DNA of 64,000 bases from an uncultured eubacterium 1-6. GTDB taxonomy: Bacteria > Bacillota > Clostridia > Lachnospirales > Lachnospiraceae. Below, one piece after another: positions 1 through 10,910 of this stretch (the stretch's first letter is position 1; every line of letters starts with the position of its first letter). Where the stretch lies: assembly GCA_903789595.1 (NCBI GenBank), contig CAIFEZ010000004.1:120574-184573 (forward strand), given 5' to 3'. A model generated the notes under the pieces. The model worked only from the letters and a program-made list of their open reading frames with translations, was not told the DNA's origin and made no database searches. The position numbers and the translations under genes were made by a program.

Positions 1-942
1 CCGGCCATCCTGTCCATTTTCCTCGGAGAGCAGCTCGAGGATGTCGTAGAGCAGCTGATCAGCACAGGCGACGCAAAGCGAAGCCTCAAGGGCGAACGGC
101 TCTCCACAGGAGTTTCCAGCCTTCCGGATCTGTATAAGGACGCGACCGACCGGAACCGTACGTCACCCTTTGCTTTCACCGGAAACAAATTCGAATTCCG
201 CATGGTCGGCTCACAGGATTCCATCGCAGAGCCGAATGTCGTTCTGAACACCATTGTGGCAGAAGCATTTTCAGATGCCTGTGACATTCTGGAGAAGGCT
301 GAGCACTTCCCGCAGGCGGTTCATGATCTGATCAAGAAGAATTTCACTGAGCATGAGCGCATTATCTTCAACGGCGACGGCTACTCTGAAGAATGGGTAA
401 AGGAAGCTGAAAGAAGGGGCCTGCCGAACATCACCTGCGAAGTAGACGCGATTCCGGAGCTCGTCACCGATCAGACGGTCCGCATGTATGAGAAGTTCCA
501 CGTCTTCACCCAGACCGAGCTGGAATCCCGTGCGGAGATCAAATATGAGAACTATGCCAAGACAATCAACATCGAGGCAAAGGCAATGATCAACATTGCC
601 AGCAAGCGTCTGATTCCGGCTGTCATCCGGTATACCACCGGACTTGCCGAATCCATTAACGCGGTTCGTGCCGCAGGTGTCGACGAGGTTTCCGTGCAGA
701 CCGAGCTGCTTCAGAGAACCAGCAGTCTCCTTCGGGAGAGCATGAACGCGCTCCGCGCACTGTCAGAGACAGATGCTCAGGCCAATACAATGGCGAGAGG
801 AAGAGAACAGGCGAAGTTCTGTCACGACAGAGTAGCTCCGGCTATGGAGGCGCTCCGCAGACCGATCGATGAACTGGAACAGATCGTGGATAAATCGCTG
901 TGGCCCATGCCGTCCTATGGAGATCTGCTCTTTGAAGTGTAA
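1..942 (+). CDS. glnN: Glutamine synthetase type III, C-terminal part (5' end outside window)
   Basis: The open frame runs from base 1 to TAA at 940-942, giving 313 residues of a family that is usually about 700 residues long, so the N-terminal half lies outside the window. Visible residues 53-71 read RTSPFAFTGNKFEFRMVGS, a hallmark of type III glutamine synthetases. The following alpha-helical tail, with ANTMARGREQAKFCHDRVAPA, is typical of the GSIII C-terminus. The family makes glutamine from glutamate, ammonia and ATP in the cytoplasm as a large double-ring oligomer. The next gene has its own promoter, so this is probably the end of its transcription unit. Confidence 0.9.
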   Translation, partial: PAILSIFLGEQLEDVVEQLISTGDAKRSLKGERLSTGVSSLPDLYKDATDRNRTSPFAFTGNKFEFRMVGSQDSIAEPNVVLNTIVAEAFSDACDILEKAEHFPQAVHDLIKKNFTEHERIIFNGDGYSEEWVKEAERRGLPNITCEVDAIPELVTDQTVRMYEKFHVFTQTELESRAEIKYENYAKTINIEAKAMINIASKRLIPAVIRYTTGLAESINAVRAAGVDEVSVQTELLQRTSSLLRESMNALRALSETDAQANTMARGREQAKFCHDRVAPAMEALRRPIDELEQIVDKSLWPMPSYGDLLFEV

Positions 943-971
943 TACAATAATTTATCTTCTGCATGTAAAGG

Positions 972-1000
972 TTGCAATATATTTACAAAAGTGTTACAAT
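972..1000 (+). promoter_or_regulatory. Sigma-A-type promoter for the PucR-family regulator
   Basis: TTGCAA (972-977) and TACAAT (995-1000) are separated by 17 bp in the AT-rich gap between the glutamine synthetase and the regulator at 1177. It implies a leader of roughly 170 nt. Assigned by eye only. Confidence 0.5.
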
Positions 1001-1176
1001 TCGACCGTCAGTTTTAGGCTGCCAAACCATGAAACATGCGTCACCTAAAATAATGCACAAATATGCTTCCATTTTTGTGTCATTTATTATAAAATATATT
1101 TGTTTGATTCGCGTGAACAGCGTCAAATGAGCACAGACGCGGTTTTCGGCAGCTTAAAATGAAAGAGGGTAGCAAA

Positions 1177-2268
1177 ATGATTTCGAATCAGATTCTGCAG
1201 AGTACGATTGAGGGACTCAAAAATATCTCCAAGATGGATTTCGGCGTATATGATACCGCCGGAAAACTTCTGGTTTCCACGTCCTCTGAAATGGATGCGG
1301 CAAAGGATGATCTGCTTGATTTCGCTCAGTCACAGGCAGACTCCCAGACCATACGCGGAGTACAGTTTTTCAAGGTGTACGATGAGCATCAGCTCGAATA
1401 TATTCTGCTTGCCCAGGGATCCGGAGATGAAAATCTTCTGGTCGGAAAGATGGCCGTATTCCAGCTTCAGGGCCTCCTGACCGCGTATAAGGAGCGCTTT
1501 GATAAGGACAACTTCATCAAGAACCTTCTTCTGGACAACCTTCTGCTTGTCGATATCTATAACCGCGCAAAGAAGCTCCACATCACACCGGACGCCAGAA
1601 GAGTTGTATATATTCTGGAGGCGCCTCAGGAGAAGGACCATCAGGGAAACCTTGAGAATATCAAGAATACCATCAACGGCAAAAACTCCGATTTCATCAC
1701 CGCCATCGACGAAAAGAGCATCATCATCGTCAAGGAGCTGGAAGAAGAGGATGACTATGCCGAAGCGGAAAAGTTCGCGAATTCGATTCTTGACGCGGTC
1801 GGAAGGGATCCGGAGGGAGACGTTCACATCGCGTTCGGTACCATCGTCAAGGAGCTGAAGGAGGTATCCCGCTCCTACAAGGAAGCGAAAATGGCCATGG
1901 ATGTCGGAAAAATTTTCTCCGACGGAAAAGACGTTTACGCATATAACCAGCTCGGGATCGGCCGTCTGATCTATCAGCTTCCCATCCCTCTGTGCAAGAT
2001 GTTCATCCGCGAGATTTTTGCGAATAAGTCCCCGGATGATTTTGACGAGGAGACACTTACGACCATCAACAAGTTCTTTGAGAACAATCTGAATGTGTCA
2101 GAGACATCCAGGCAGCTTTATATTCACAGAAATACCCTTGTATACCGGCTGGACAAGCTTCAGAAGAGCACCGGCCTTGACCTGAGAGTATTCGAGGACG
2201 CCATCACGTTCAAGATCGCCCTCATGGTCGTCAAGTATATGAAGTATATGGAGACACTGGACTACTGA
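1177..2268 (+). CDS. PucR/CdaR-family helix-turn-helix transcriptional regulator
   Basis: A 363-residue cytoplasmic protein. The last 70 residues contain a PucR-type C-terminal helix-turn-helix (FFENNLNVSETSRQLYIHRN, then TLVYRLDKL), the domain found in regulators of purine and sugar-diacid use. The N-terminal half has no motif I can name, and the middle resembles the linker region of CdaR-like proteins. An in-frame ATG also exists at 1159, but AAAGAGGG at 1162-1169 is well spaced for the ATG at 1177, so I chose that start. It lies 40 bp upstream of ftsE. Its ligand and targets cannot be read from the sequence. Confidence 0.8.
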   Translation: MISNQILQSTIEGLKNISKMDFGVYDTAGKLLVSTSSEMDAAKDDLLDFAQSQADSQTIRGVQFFKVYDEHQLEYILLAQGSGDENLLVGKMAVFQLQGLLTAYKERFDKDNFIKNLLLDNLLLVDIYNRAKKLHITPDARRVVYILEAPQEKDHQGNLENIKNTINGKNSDFITAIDEKSIIIVKELEEEDDYAEAEKFANSILDAVGRDPEGDVHIAFGTIVKELKEVSRSYKEAKMAMDVGKIFSDGKDVYAYNQLGIGRLIYQLPIPLCKMFIREIFANKSPDDFDEETLTTINKFFENNLNVSETSRQLYIHRNTLVYRLDKLQKSTGLDLRVFEDAITFKIALMVVKYMKYMETLDY

Positions 2269-2308
2269 CGCCCGGTTCTCCGGCAGTACAGCAGCAGGAG
2301 GAGTATTA

Positions 2309-2995
2309 ATGATAACATTCGATAATGTTACGAAGATATATGAGAAAGGCCAGAACCCTGCGATTGATCATGTATCTCTGAACATCGAAAAAGGGGAATT
2401 CGTGTTCATCGTCGGCAACAGCGGGTCGGGCAAAACCACCATGATTGAGCTGATGCTGAAGGAGCTCAGCCCGACATCCGGAAAGATTACCATCAACGGT
2501 CATAACCTGAACCGGATGCGGAGCAGCAAAATCGCGAAATACCGCCGCGGGCTCGGCGTTGTATTCCAGGATTTCCGTCTTCTGAAGGACAGGAATGTCT
2601 ATGAGAATGTGGCTTTTGCCCAGCGTGTAATCGAAAAACCGAACCGCATCATCAAGAAACGGGTTCCGGAGGTCCTTACCCTGGTCGGCCTTGCCACCAA
2701 GTACCGTTCGTATCCGAGCGAACTCTCCGGCGGAGAGCAGCAGAGGGTCGCTCTTGCAAGGGCTCTTGTCAACCGGCCGGATATTCTTCTCGCGGACGAG
2801 CCGACCGGAAACCTTGATCCGAAGAATTCCGCGGAGATCATGGAACTTCTGGAAGAAATCAATATGCGGGGAACCACCGTTGTAGTAGTCACTCATAACC
2901 GGGAAATCGTCAACAAAATGAAGAAACGGGTCATCCGGCTGAGAAAAGGCGTCATTGTAAGCGACGAACAGGAAGGTGGTTATATTGAAGATTAG
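2309..2995 (+). CDS. ftsE: Cell division ATP-binding protein FtsE
   Basis: A 228-residue ABC ATPase with Walker A GNSGSGKTT (residues 36-44), signature LSGGEQQRVALARAL and Walker B ILLADEPTGNLDP. Length and the immediate overlap with ftsX identify it as FtsE rather than a general importer ATPase. With FtsX it couples ATP hydrolysis at the inner membrane face to activation of peptidoglycan hydrolases during growth and division. A GGAGGAG ribosome site precedes ATG 2309. The end overlaps the ftsX start, indicating translational coupling. Confidence 0.95.
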   Translation: MITFDNVTKIYEKGQNPAIDHVSLNIEKGEFVFIVGNSGSGKTTMIELMLKELSPTSGKITINGHNLNRMRSSKIAKYRRGLGVVFQDFRLLKDRNVYENVAFAQRVIEKPNRIIKKRVPEVLTLVGLATKYRSYPSELSGGEQQRVALARALVNRPDILLADEPTGNLDPKNSAEIMELLEEINMRGTTVVVVTHNREIVNKMKKRVIRLRKGVIVSDEQEGGYIED

Positions 2996-3905
2996 AAGTA
3001 TCTTTTACAATGCCGGACAGGGCGCCAAGAACATCGTGAGGAACAAGATGTTCTCCCTGGCCTCCATTGCGACGATGTCAGCATGTATTTTTATTTTCGG
3101 CGTATTTTTTTCGATCGTACTGAACTTCTCCTATATTCTCCGGAATGTGGAGACAAACGTCGGAATTACCGTCTTCTTCAATGAAGATGTGGATCAGGCG
3201 GGCATCGACCGCATCGGCTCCGAGATCAGCAGCCAGACAGATATGGTAAAGGAAATGCGCTATGTATCCGCGGATGAAGCATGGGCGAGCTTCTCCGCCA
3301 AATATTTCAGCGGCAACGAGGAAGCGGCAGAGGGATGGAGGAACAACAACGACAACCCTCTCGCGAATTCCGCACATTTTGAGGTATATCCGAACAACAT
3401 CGAGCAGCAGGACAAGCTGGTAAGCTACATCCAGGGACTGGACGGCGTCCGTCAGGTCAACCAGAGTGAACAGGCGTCCACGACGCTTTCGACGATGAAC
3501 CGTCTCATTGCCACGATTTCCATCATCATCATCCTGGTGCTTCTCGTGGTCTCGGCGTTCCTGATCAACAATACCGTCACGGTCGGCATCAACGTCAGGA
3601 AAGAGGAGATCGCCATACAGAAGCTGATCGGCGCGACGAATGCATTTGTCCGGCTTCCGTTTATTCTCGAGGGTATCCTGATCGGTCTGATCGGTGCAGC
3701 CATTCCGCTTATCATCATTTATTTCGTGTACAATAAGGCGGTAAGCTACATCCTGTCACGTTTCAGCGTGCTGAGCAGCTTTATGAACGGCCTGCTTCCG
3801 GTCAATTCCGTTTACCGCATTCTGCTTCCGGTCGGGCTTATCCTCGGCGTCGGAATCGCTTTGATCGGATCGCTGGCAGCTATCCATAAGCATCTGAAGG
3901 TATGA
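2985..3905 (+). CDS. ftsX: Cell division protein FtsX
   Basis: About 306 residues with the FtsX plan: a short cytoplasmic N-terminus (KIRSIFYNAGQGAKNIVRNK), TM1 at about 25-48, a large extracellular loop, then three TM helices at about 170-193, 222-247 and 280-300. The extracellular loop is where FtsX normally contacts hydrolases or their activators. I chose TTG 2985, 5 nt after GGAAGGTGG, because the product then begins like other FtsX proteins; GTG 2976 is the alternative. It overlaps the last codons of ftsE, so the two are one operon. Confidence 0.93.
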   Translation: MKIRSIFYNAGQGAKNIVRNKMFSLASIATMSACIFIFGVFFSIVLNFSYILRNVETNVGITVFFNEDVDQAGIDRIGSEISSQTDMVKEMRYVSADEAWASFSAKYFSGNEEAAEGWRNNNDNPLANSAHFEVYPNNIEQQDKLVSYIQGLDGVRQVNQSEQASTTLSTMNRLIATISIIIILVLLVVSAFLINNTVTVGINVRKEEIAIQKLIGATNAFVRLPFILEGILIGLIGAAIPLIIIYFVYNKAVSYILSRFSVLSSFMNGLLPVNSVYRILLPVGLILGVGIALIGSLAAIHKHLKV

Positions 3906-3969
3906 TCTGCTCCGGATTCTTCTTTTTTCTGATCTTCAGGGATACAGGAAGAAAAAGTCCGGTACATCA

Positions 3970-4026
3970 CCCCGCTTTTTTCCATCTGGTTTCTTACCAT
4001 TGCCGACGGAAAAGGGCGGGGTTTTT
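3970..4026 (+). terminator. Probable intrinsic terminator after ftsX
   Basis: CCCCGC (3970-3975) pairs with GCGGGG (4016-4021), extended by T-run/A-run pairing inside the loop, and is followed by TTTTT at 4022-4026. It separates ftsEX from the protease gene. Confidence 0.55.
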
Positions 4027-4041
4027 CCTATGACACACATC

Positions 4042-4072
4042 GCGCGGCAGCTGCGTCGGGCAGCTGCCGCGC
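4042..4072. repeat. Perfect 12-bp inverted repeat in the protease leader
   Basis: GCGCGGCAGCTG (4042-4053) and CAGCTGCCGCGC (4061-4072) are perfect complements around a 7-nt loop. There is no T-run after it, and it ends 32 bp before the ATG of the protease gene. It could be an mRNA structure near the ribosome site or a protein-binding dyad. Confidence 0.6.
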
Positions 4073-4104
4073 CGCACCAGGTATGATTCCAGGAAGGTTT
4101 ACAA

Positions 4105-5484
4105 ATGGCAGACAACAATATGAATCACTCGAACAGGCGGCTCTTTCTGCATCGTTTCCTCGAAAAAATAAGAAGAAACTGGAAACCTTTCCTCGCAGGC
4201 GTCCTGGTCACGGTCCTTTCGGGAGTCGTCTTTTTTTCCATCTATCTCAATCTCGGACCGCTTTCCTCTCCCTCCAGCCCCTCGAGCCTTTCCGCCTACC
4301 GGAAGGCCCGTCAGATCCAGAGCATCATCCGCCGGTACTACCTGAACGATATTGACGAACAGTCCGAGACGAACACCATGTATCTCGGTCTGGTGACCGG
4401 ACTCGGCGACAAATACTCCACCTACTACACGGCGGAGCAGTACAAGAAAATCAAGATGTCAAACGACGGGCAGATGGAAGGAATCGGAATTACGATTTCG
4501 AAAAGTGAGGACGACAAGGCGCTGAAGATCGAATCCGTGCTGGAGGATTCCCCGGCTGAAAAGGCAGGACTCGCTGAGGGCGACCGGATCACGATGCTGA
4601 ACGGCAAAAGCACGGAAGACATGACCTCGTCTGACGCGGTCTCGCTCATTCAGAACAGCGTCAGCGATCAGGTCACCATGACCGTTGTGCCCGCTTCCGG
4701 AGGAGATTCCAGGGAAGTTACTCTGACGAAGGAGACGCTGACCCGCAGTGTCGTGACCGGCAGTATGCTGGATGACAGTATCGGGTATATCCAGATCACC
4801 AGCTTCAACCGCCTCACCTCCGAACAGTTTCAGGACGCCTATGACAGTCTGAATCAGGAGGGCATGAAGGGACTGATCATCGACCTGAGAGACAACCTCG
4901 GCGGACTGGTCAGCGCCTGCTGCGATACTCTTCGCGTTTTCATGCCGAAGGGTCCGCTGGTCTATGAGCAGGACCGCAACGGAGACGAACGGCAGCGGGA
5001 CAATGACACCGATCATCAGACGGACCTCCCCGTTATTCTTCTCGTCAACGGAAACACCGCCAGCGCCTCTGAAATGTTTGCCGGGGCAGTTCTGGACTAC
5101 AACGTCGGAATAGCCGTCGGCACCGTAACCTACGGCAAGGGAATCGAACAGGATTCCTATACCCTTTCGGACGGGAGCGTCCTGAAGATCACAACGACGC
5201 ACTATTACACGCCGAATCACAACGATGTCAATGGCAGCGGCATCACGCCGAACATCACCGTCGAGGCGGATAAGGATGAAACCGCGGACAGCCAGCTTGA
5301 GAAGGCAACTGCCGTTATGAAAGAAGAGATCTCCGGGAAAACAATCGAGCAGATCATAAAGGAAAACGACGGGACCGGGAGCAACTACAAAAATACCGAC
5401 ACAGACCTTGAAGACGCCAAAGATGTCTCCTCTGTTTCCGACACATCGAACGAGAATGTCCCAGACACCTCTTCCCGCCCGTAG
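4105..5484 (+). CDS. C-terminal processing serine protease (S41 family, PDZ-containing)
   Basis: A 459-residue membrane-anchored protease. One N-terminal TM segment (about 28-50) places the rest outside the cell. A PDZ domain spans about 120-195, followed by the S41 core with GYIQITSF (227-234), [11 protein letters not shown] and the catalytic dyad Ser320 (NTASASE) and Lys345 (TYGKG), matching the Ser-Lys spacing of 25 in Tsp/Prc. A Ser/Asp/Thr-rich tail follows residue 430. Such CtpA/CtpB-like enzymes trim or degrade exported proteins. GGAAGG precedes ATG 4105 by 9 nt. Proximity to ftsEX suggests an envelope role; the substrate is unknown. Confidence 0.9.
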   Translation: MADNNMNHSNRRLFLHRFLEKIRRNWKPFLAGVLVTVLSGVVFFSIYLNLGPLSSPSSPSSLSAYRKARQIQSIIRRYYLNDIDEQSETNTMYLGLVTGLGDKYSTYYTAEQYKKIKMSNDGQMEGIGITISKSEDDKALKIESVLEDSPAEKAGLAEGDRITMLNGKSTEDMTSSDAVSLIQNSVSDQVTMTVVPASGGDSREVTLTKETLTRSVVTGSMLDDSIGYIQITSFNRLTSEQFQDAYDSLNQEGMKGLIIDLRDNLGGLVSACCDTLRVFMPKGPLVYEQDRNGDERQRDNDTDHQTDLPVILLVNGNTASASEMFAGAVLDYNVGIAVGTVTYGKGIEQDSYTLSDGSVLKITTTHYYTPNHNDVNGSGITPNITVEADKDETADSQLEKATAVMKEEISGKTIEQIIKENDGTGSNYKNTDTDLEDAKDVSSVSDTSNENVPDTSSRP

Positions 5485-5579
5485 GAAATACGAAAAATTC
5501 CGATACGTTTTATTTTGTGCACCAACACAGAACCTTTTCCCTGCGTGAAAAAAGGAATGATCATCAGAAAGGAGTATTT

Positions 5580-7562
<1,983 letters not shown>

Positions 7563-7648
7563 TTCCAGCAAAATGACATCTTTGCCGTTTTCGTGGTGCG
7601 TGAACAGCCCCCTCTGACGCATGCCTTGTAATATCTGCAAGTTCCGGA

Positions 7649-7678
7649 TTGCATCCCGCGCAGGACAGAAGGTATAAT
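7649..7678 (+). promoter_or_regulatory. Promoter of the LacI-family regulator
   Basis: TTGCAT (7649-7654) and TATAAT (7673-7678) with an 18-bp spacer lie 55 bp upstream of the regulator start. Confidence 0.55.
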
Positions 7679-7733
7679 AGTATCGTGGAATGGATTCCAT
7701 ATCTGACTATTTTAAAAAGGACAACGACAGCAT

Positions 7734-8735
7734 ATGACAATCAACGAAATTGCAAAAATGGCCGGTGTCTCAAGGACCACCGTATCAAGATACCTGAATG
7801 ACGGATATGTGAGCCGGGAGAAGGCCGACAGGATCCGGGCCGTCATCGAATCGACCGGATACCAGCCCTCCAGACAGGCCCAGATGCTGCGAACGAAGCG
7901 GACAAATCTGATCGGTGTAATCCTGCCGAAGCTGAACTCCGATTCGATCAGCCGGGAGATCGATGGCATAACCGCTGTCCTCGCAAAAGCGGGATACGAG
8001 ATTCTTCTGGCCAATACGAATAACCATGAACAGGAAGAAATCAAATATCTGAAACTATTTGCGGCAAACGGGAGTGTCGACGCGGTCATTCTCATCGGCA
8101 CAATCTGGACAAAGGAACACGACGCCATTCTCCGTGACTATCCTCTCCCCGTGGTTGTCCTCGGACAGCACAGCAATTGCTGCTCCTGCGTCTATTTCGA
8201 TGACTATAAGGCAGCAAGACAGCAGGGAGAAATTCTGGCCCGGACCGGAAAAAGAATCGGATACATCGGCGTTACCGAGCTGGATGAGGCTGCCGGACAC
8301 AACCGTAAGGCAGGATTTCTTGACGCTATGAGCGAAGCCGGAATCCTTGTTCCGCCTGAAGCAATGGTTGTGACAGGCTTTCGAATTCAATCCGGATACG
8401 ATGCTGCCAAGGAACTGATTCGCCGATATCCCGACCCGGATTCTATTTTCTGTGCCACCGACAGCATCGCAGTCGGTGCCATGGTTTACCTTCATGAACA
8501 AGGTTACCACATTCCGGAAGATATTCAGATTACCGGAATCGGCGATTCTGAAAAGGGGCAGGTTGTCACCCCGCGTCTTTCTACCGTCCATTATTACTAC
8601 AAGACCAGTGGAAAGGAAACCGCCCGGCTCCTTCTGGGCCTGCTCTCAGGCAGTGAACAGGCTGCCAGATCCGTGCGGATGGACTGCAGACTCACAGAGG
8701 GAGAGTCCGTCCGTGCCCCGAAGGATGCTGTCTGA
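7734..8735 (+). CDS. scrR: LacI-family repressor of the adjacent sugar PTS operon
   Basis: A 333-residue regulator. Residues 1-50 form the LacI headpiece (MTINEIAKMAGVSRTTVSRY) with hinge helix SRQAQMLRTKRT, followed by a periplasmic-binding-protein-like effector domain starting GVILPKLNSDSISREIDG. The effector domain resembles ScrR/SacR-type proteins, and the next two genes encode a sugar PTS and a GH32 hydrolase, so control of sucrose use is the likely role (inference). A candidate operator lies at 8831-8850 in front of the permease gene. The ribosome site AAAAAGG is 13 nt from the ATG, rather far. Confidence 0.85.
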   Translation: MTINEIAKMAGVSRTTVSRYLNDGYVSREKADRIRAVIESTGYQPSRQAQMLRTKRTNLIGVILPKLNSDSISREIDGITAVLAKAGYEILLANTNNHEQEEIKYLKLFAANGSVDAVILIGTIWTKEHDAILRDYPLPVVVLGQHSNCCSCVYFDDYKAARQQGEILARTGKRIGYIGVTELDEAAGHNRKAGFLDAMSEAGILVPPEAMVVTGFRIQSGYDAAKELIRRYPDPDSIFCATDSIAVGAMVYLHEQGYHIPEDIQITGIGDSEKGQVVTPRLSTVHYYYKTSGKETARLLLGLLSGSEQAARSVRMDCRLTEGESVRAPKDAV

Positions 8736-8795
8736 CTGTGAAAGTTGCACCAAAATGGTCCTTTATTTTCATGTATTAATTCTGTCCTGTTTTCG

Positions 8796-8824
8796 TTTAC
8801 AAAAATTTTAGAAAGCCATATAAT
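8796..8824 (+). promoter_or_regulatory. Promoter of the sugar PTS-hydrolase operon
   Basis: TTTACA (8796-8801) and TATAAT (8819-8824) have a 17-bp spacer. Transcription would begin near 8831, inside the candidate operator, leaving a leader of about 170 nt. Confidence 0.7.
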
Positions 8825-8830
8825 GAAAGC

Positions 8831-8850
8831 ATGTGAGAACGATTCCACAT
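8831..8850 (+). promoter_or_regulatory. Candidate LacI-family operator
   Basis: ATGTGAGAACGATTCCACAT is an imperfect 20-bp palindrome with central CG, as in LacI/CcpA-family operators; 7 of 10 positions pair. It begins 6 bp after the -10 box, where bound repressor would block transcription. The divergence from a perfect dyad means binding needs testing. Confidence 0.6.
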
Positions 8851-8999
8851 TATGTGTGCAGCCTCTGCGGCAAGGCTTCCCGTCCCTGTCATTCTGCTTA
8901 CTGATGACGTAGCATGCGGCGGGATTCAGCCAAATGTTTTTTACGGCTGACTGCCTCGCCCTAGATCTGACGCATGCCACCAAGAAGGAGGAAAGAAGA

Positions 9000-10910
9000 A
9001 TGGCACTGGATTACAGAAAAGCAGCGCAGGGCGTTCTGGACAACATCGGCGGCGCATCTAACGTCGCATCCGCCGCTCATTGCGCAACCAGGCTGCGGCT
9101 GGTCATCAAGGACAACAGCAAGGTCAACAAGGAAGCCGTTGAAAATGTAGAAGGCGTAAAGGGATGCTTCGAGGCATCCGGTCAGCTTCAGGTCATTTTC
9201 GGCACCGGAACCGTAAATAAGGTATTCGATGAATTCATCAGTATCTCCGGTGTCGAGGCGGGAACGAAGGAGACGGCGAAGGAGGCGGCTGCGCAGAAGC
9301 AGAATCCGTTTATGCGTGCAATCAAGACGCTCGGCGATGTCTTCGTCCCGATCATCCCCGCAATCGTCGCTTCCGGACTTCTGAACGGTATTCTCGGAGG
9401 TCTCGCGAACGCGTTCCCGAATCTTTCGGGCAGCGACTACTACAACATGATCAACCTGTTTGCGGGCGCGGCTCTCTCCATGCTTCCGATCCTGATCGCT
9501 GTCAGCGCGGCGAAGAAGTTCGGCGGCAATCCTTACCTTGCGGCAGTTATCGGCTTTATCATGATTCATCCGAATCTGGTCAACGCCTGGAGCGTCGCAA
9601 CGATGAACAGCGCGGATATCCCGGTATGGAAGGTATTCGGACTGACCATTCAGCAGACCGGTTACCAGGGACACGTCATCCCGGTCATCATCGCCATTCT
9701 GTTCATGAGCACACTGGAGAAATGGCTTCACAAGCACGTGCCTGAGATCATCGATCTCTTTGTGACACCGCTCGTAACCGTACTGGTCACCGGCATTCTG
9801 ACCATGACTATTATCGGACCGATCTTCAAGGTAGTTGAGGACTGGATCCTCCTTGCGGCACAGACATTGATCGGCCTTCCCTTCGGAATCGGCGGCCTGC
9901 TGATCGGCTTCTTCTATGCGTTCACTGTAGTGGCCGGATTCCATCATATGTACAATATGATCGAGGCGCAGATGGTCAGCCAGGATCCTCCGGCCAACAT
10001 CTGGATGCCCGTTGCCACCGCGGCTAACGTCGGACAGGGTGCCGCAGCCATGGCTGTAGCCTTCAAAACCAAAAGCGAGAAGACAAAGTCGCTTGCACTT
10101 CCGGCTTCTCTTTCCGCATTTCTCGGAATTACAGAGCCTGCCATCTTCGGTGTAAATATCCGTTACCGCACACCGTTTATCGCCGGCTGCTTCGGTGGTG
10201 CCATCGGAGGCATGATCGCGTCTCTGTTCGGAATCAAGGCAACCGCTTACGGAATCACCGGACTGTTCGGATTCCTGATTACCACGGATTTCTGGCTGCA
10301 GTATGCCATCGTCATGATCGCATCCTTCGCTGTGGCGTTTATCGTTTCCTTTATTCTGTATAAGGACCCGGAGACAGCCGTAAAGGCGGCACCCGAAGCT
10401 GCAAAGGCAGCGGATCCTCTTGAGAAGGACGTGCAGGAGGCAGTTGAGGCCCCGGTCAGAGAAACCGTTATCTATGCTCCCGCAGAGGGAGAAGCCATTC
10501 CCTCCTCTGAGGTGGAGGATCCGACCTTCGCGTCGGAAGCTCTCGGAAAAGGCATGGCGATCCGCCCGTCTTCCGGAAAGATCTTCGCTCCCTTTGACGG
10601 AACTGTCGATATGGTATTTGATACAAAGCACGCCGTTGCCATATCCTCTGAAAGCGGCGTTGAGGTTCTGATTCACGTCGGAATCGATACGGTGAATATG
10701 AAGGGCGAGGGCTTTACCGCTCACGTAAATTCCGGGGATGCCGTGAAGAAGGGCGATCTTCTCCTTGAGTTCGACATGGACAAGATCAGGGCGGCAGGAT
10801 ACAAGACCACGATCCCTGTAATCGTGACAAACAGCGACGACTACAATGATGTAAAATCCCTGAAGACCGGTCCCGTAAAGCCAGGAGACGAGGTTCTTAA
10901 GGTATGCTGA
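9000..10910 (+). CDS. scrA: PTS sugar transporter, fused EIIB-EIIC-EIIA (sucrose type likely)
   Basis: A 636-residue membrane permease of the glucose-sucrose PTS superfamily. The EIIB domain comes first, with phospho-acceptor Cys28 in AHCATRLRL. The multi-helix EIIC channel spans about 100-465 and includes GFHHMYNMIEAQ and the GITEPAIFGVN signature. A linker of Ala/Glu-rich sequence leads to a Crr-type EIIA with active His near 559 (VLIHVGIDTVNMKG). It imports and phosphorylates a sugar using phosphate from HPr. AAGGAGG precedes ATG 9000. The sucrose assignment comes from the following GH32 gene. The hydrolase start overlaps its last 7 bases. Confidence 0.9.
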   Translation: MALDYRKAAQGVLDNIGGASNVASAAHCATRLRLVIKDNSKVNKEAVENVEGVKGCFEASGQLQVIFGTGTVNKVFDEFISISGVEAGTKETAKEAAAQKQNPFMRAIKTLGDVFVPIIPAIVASGLLNGILGGLANAFPNLSGSDYYNMINLFAGAALSMLPILIAVSAAKKFGGNPYLAAVIGFIMIHPNLVNAWSVATMNSADIPVWKVFGLTIQQTGYQGHVIPVIIAILFMSTLEKWLHKHVPEIIDLFVTPLVTVLVTGILTMTIIGPIFKVVEDWILLAAQTLIGLPFGIGGLLIGFFYAFTVVAGFHHMYNMIEAQMVSQDPPANIWMPVATAANVGQGAAAMAVAFKTKSEKTKSLALPASLSAFLGITEPAIFGVNIRYRTPFIAGCFGGAIGGMIASLFGIKATAYGITGLFGFLITTDFWLQYAIVMIASFAVAFIVSFILYKDPETAVKAAPEAAKAADPLEKDVQEAVEAPVRETVIYAPAEGEAIPSSEVEDPTFASEALGKGMAIRPSSGKIFAPFDGTVDMVFDTKHAVAISSESGVEVLIHVGIDTVNMKGEGFTAHVNSGDAVKKGDLLLEFDMDKIRAAGYKTTIPVIVTNSDDYNDVKSLKTGPVKPGDEVLKVC

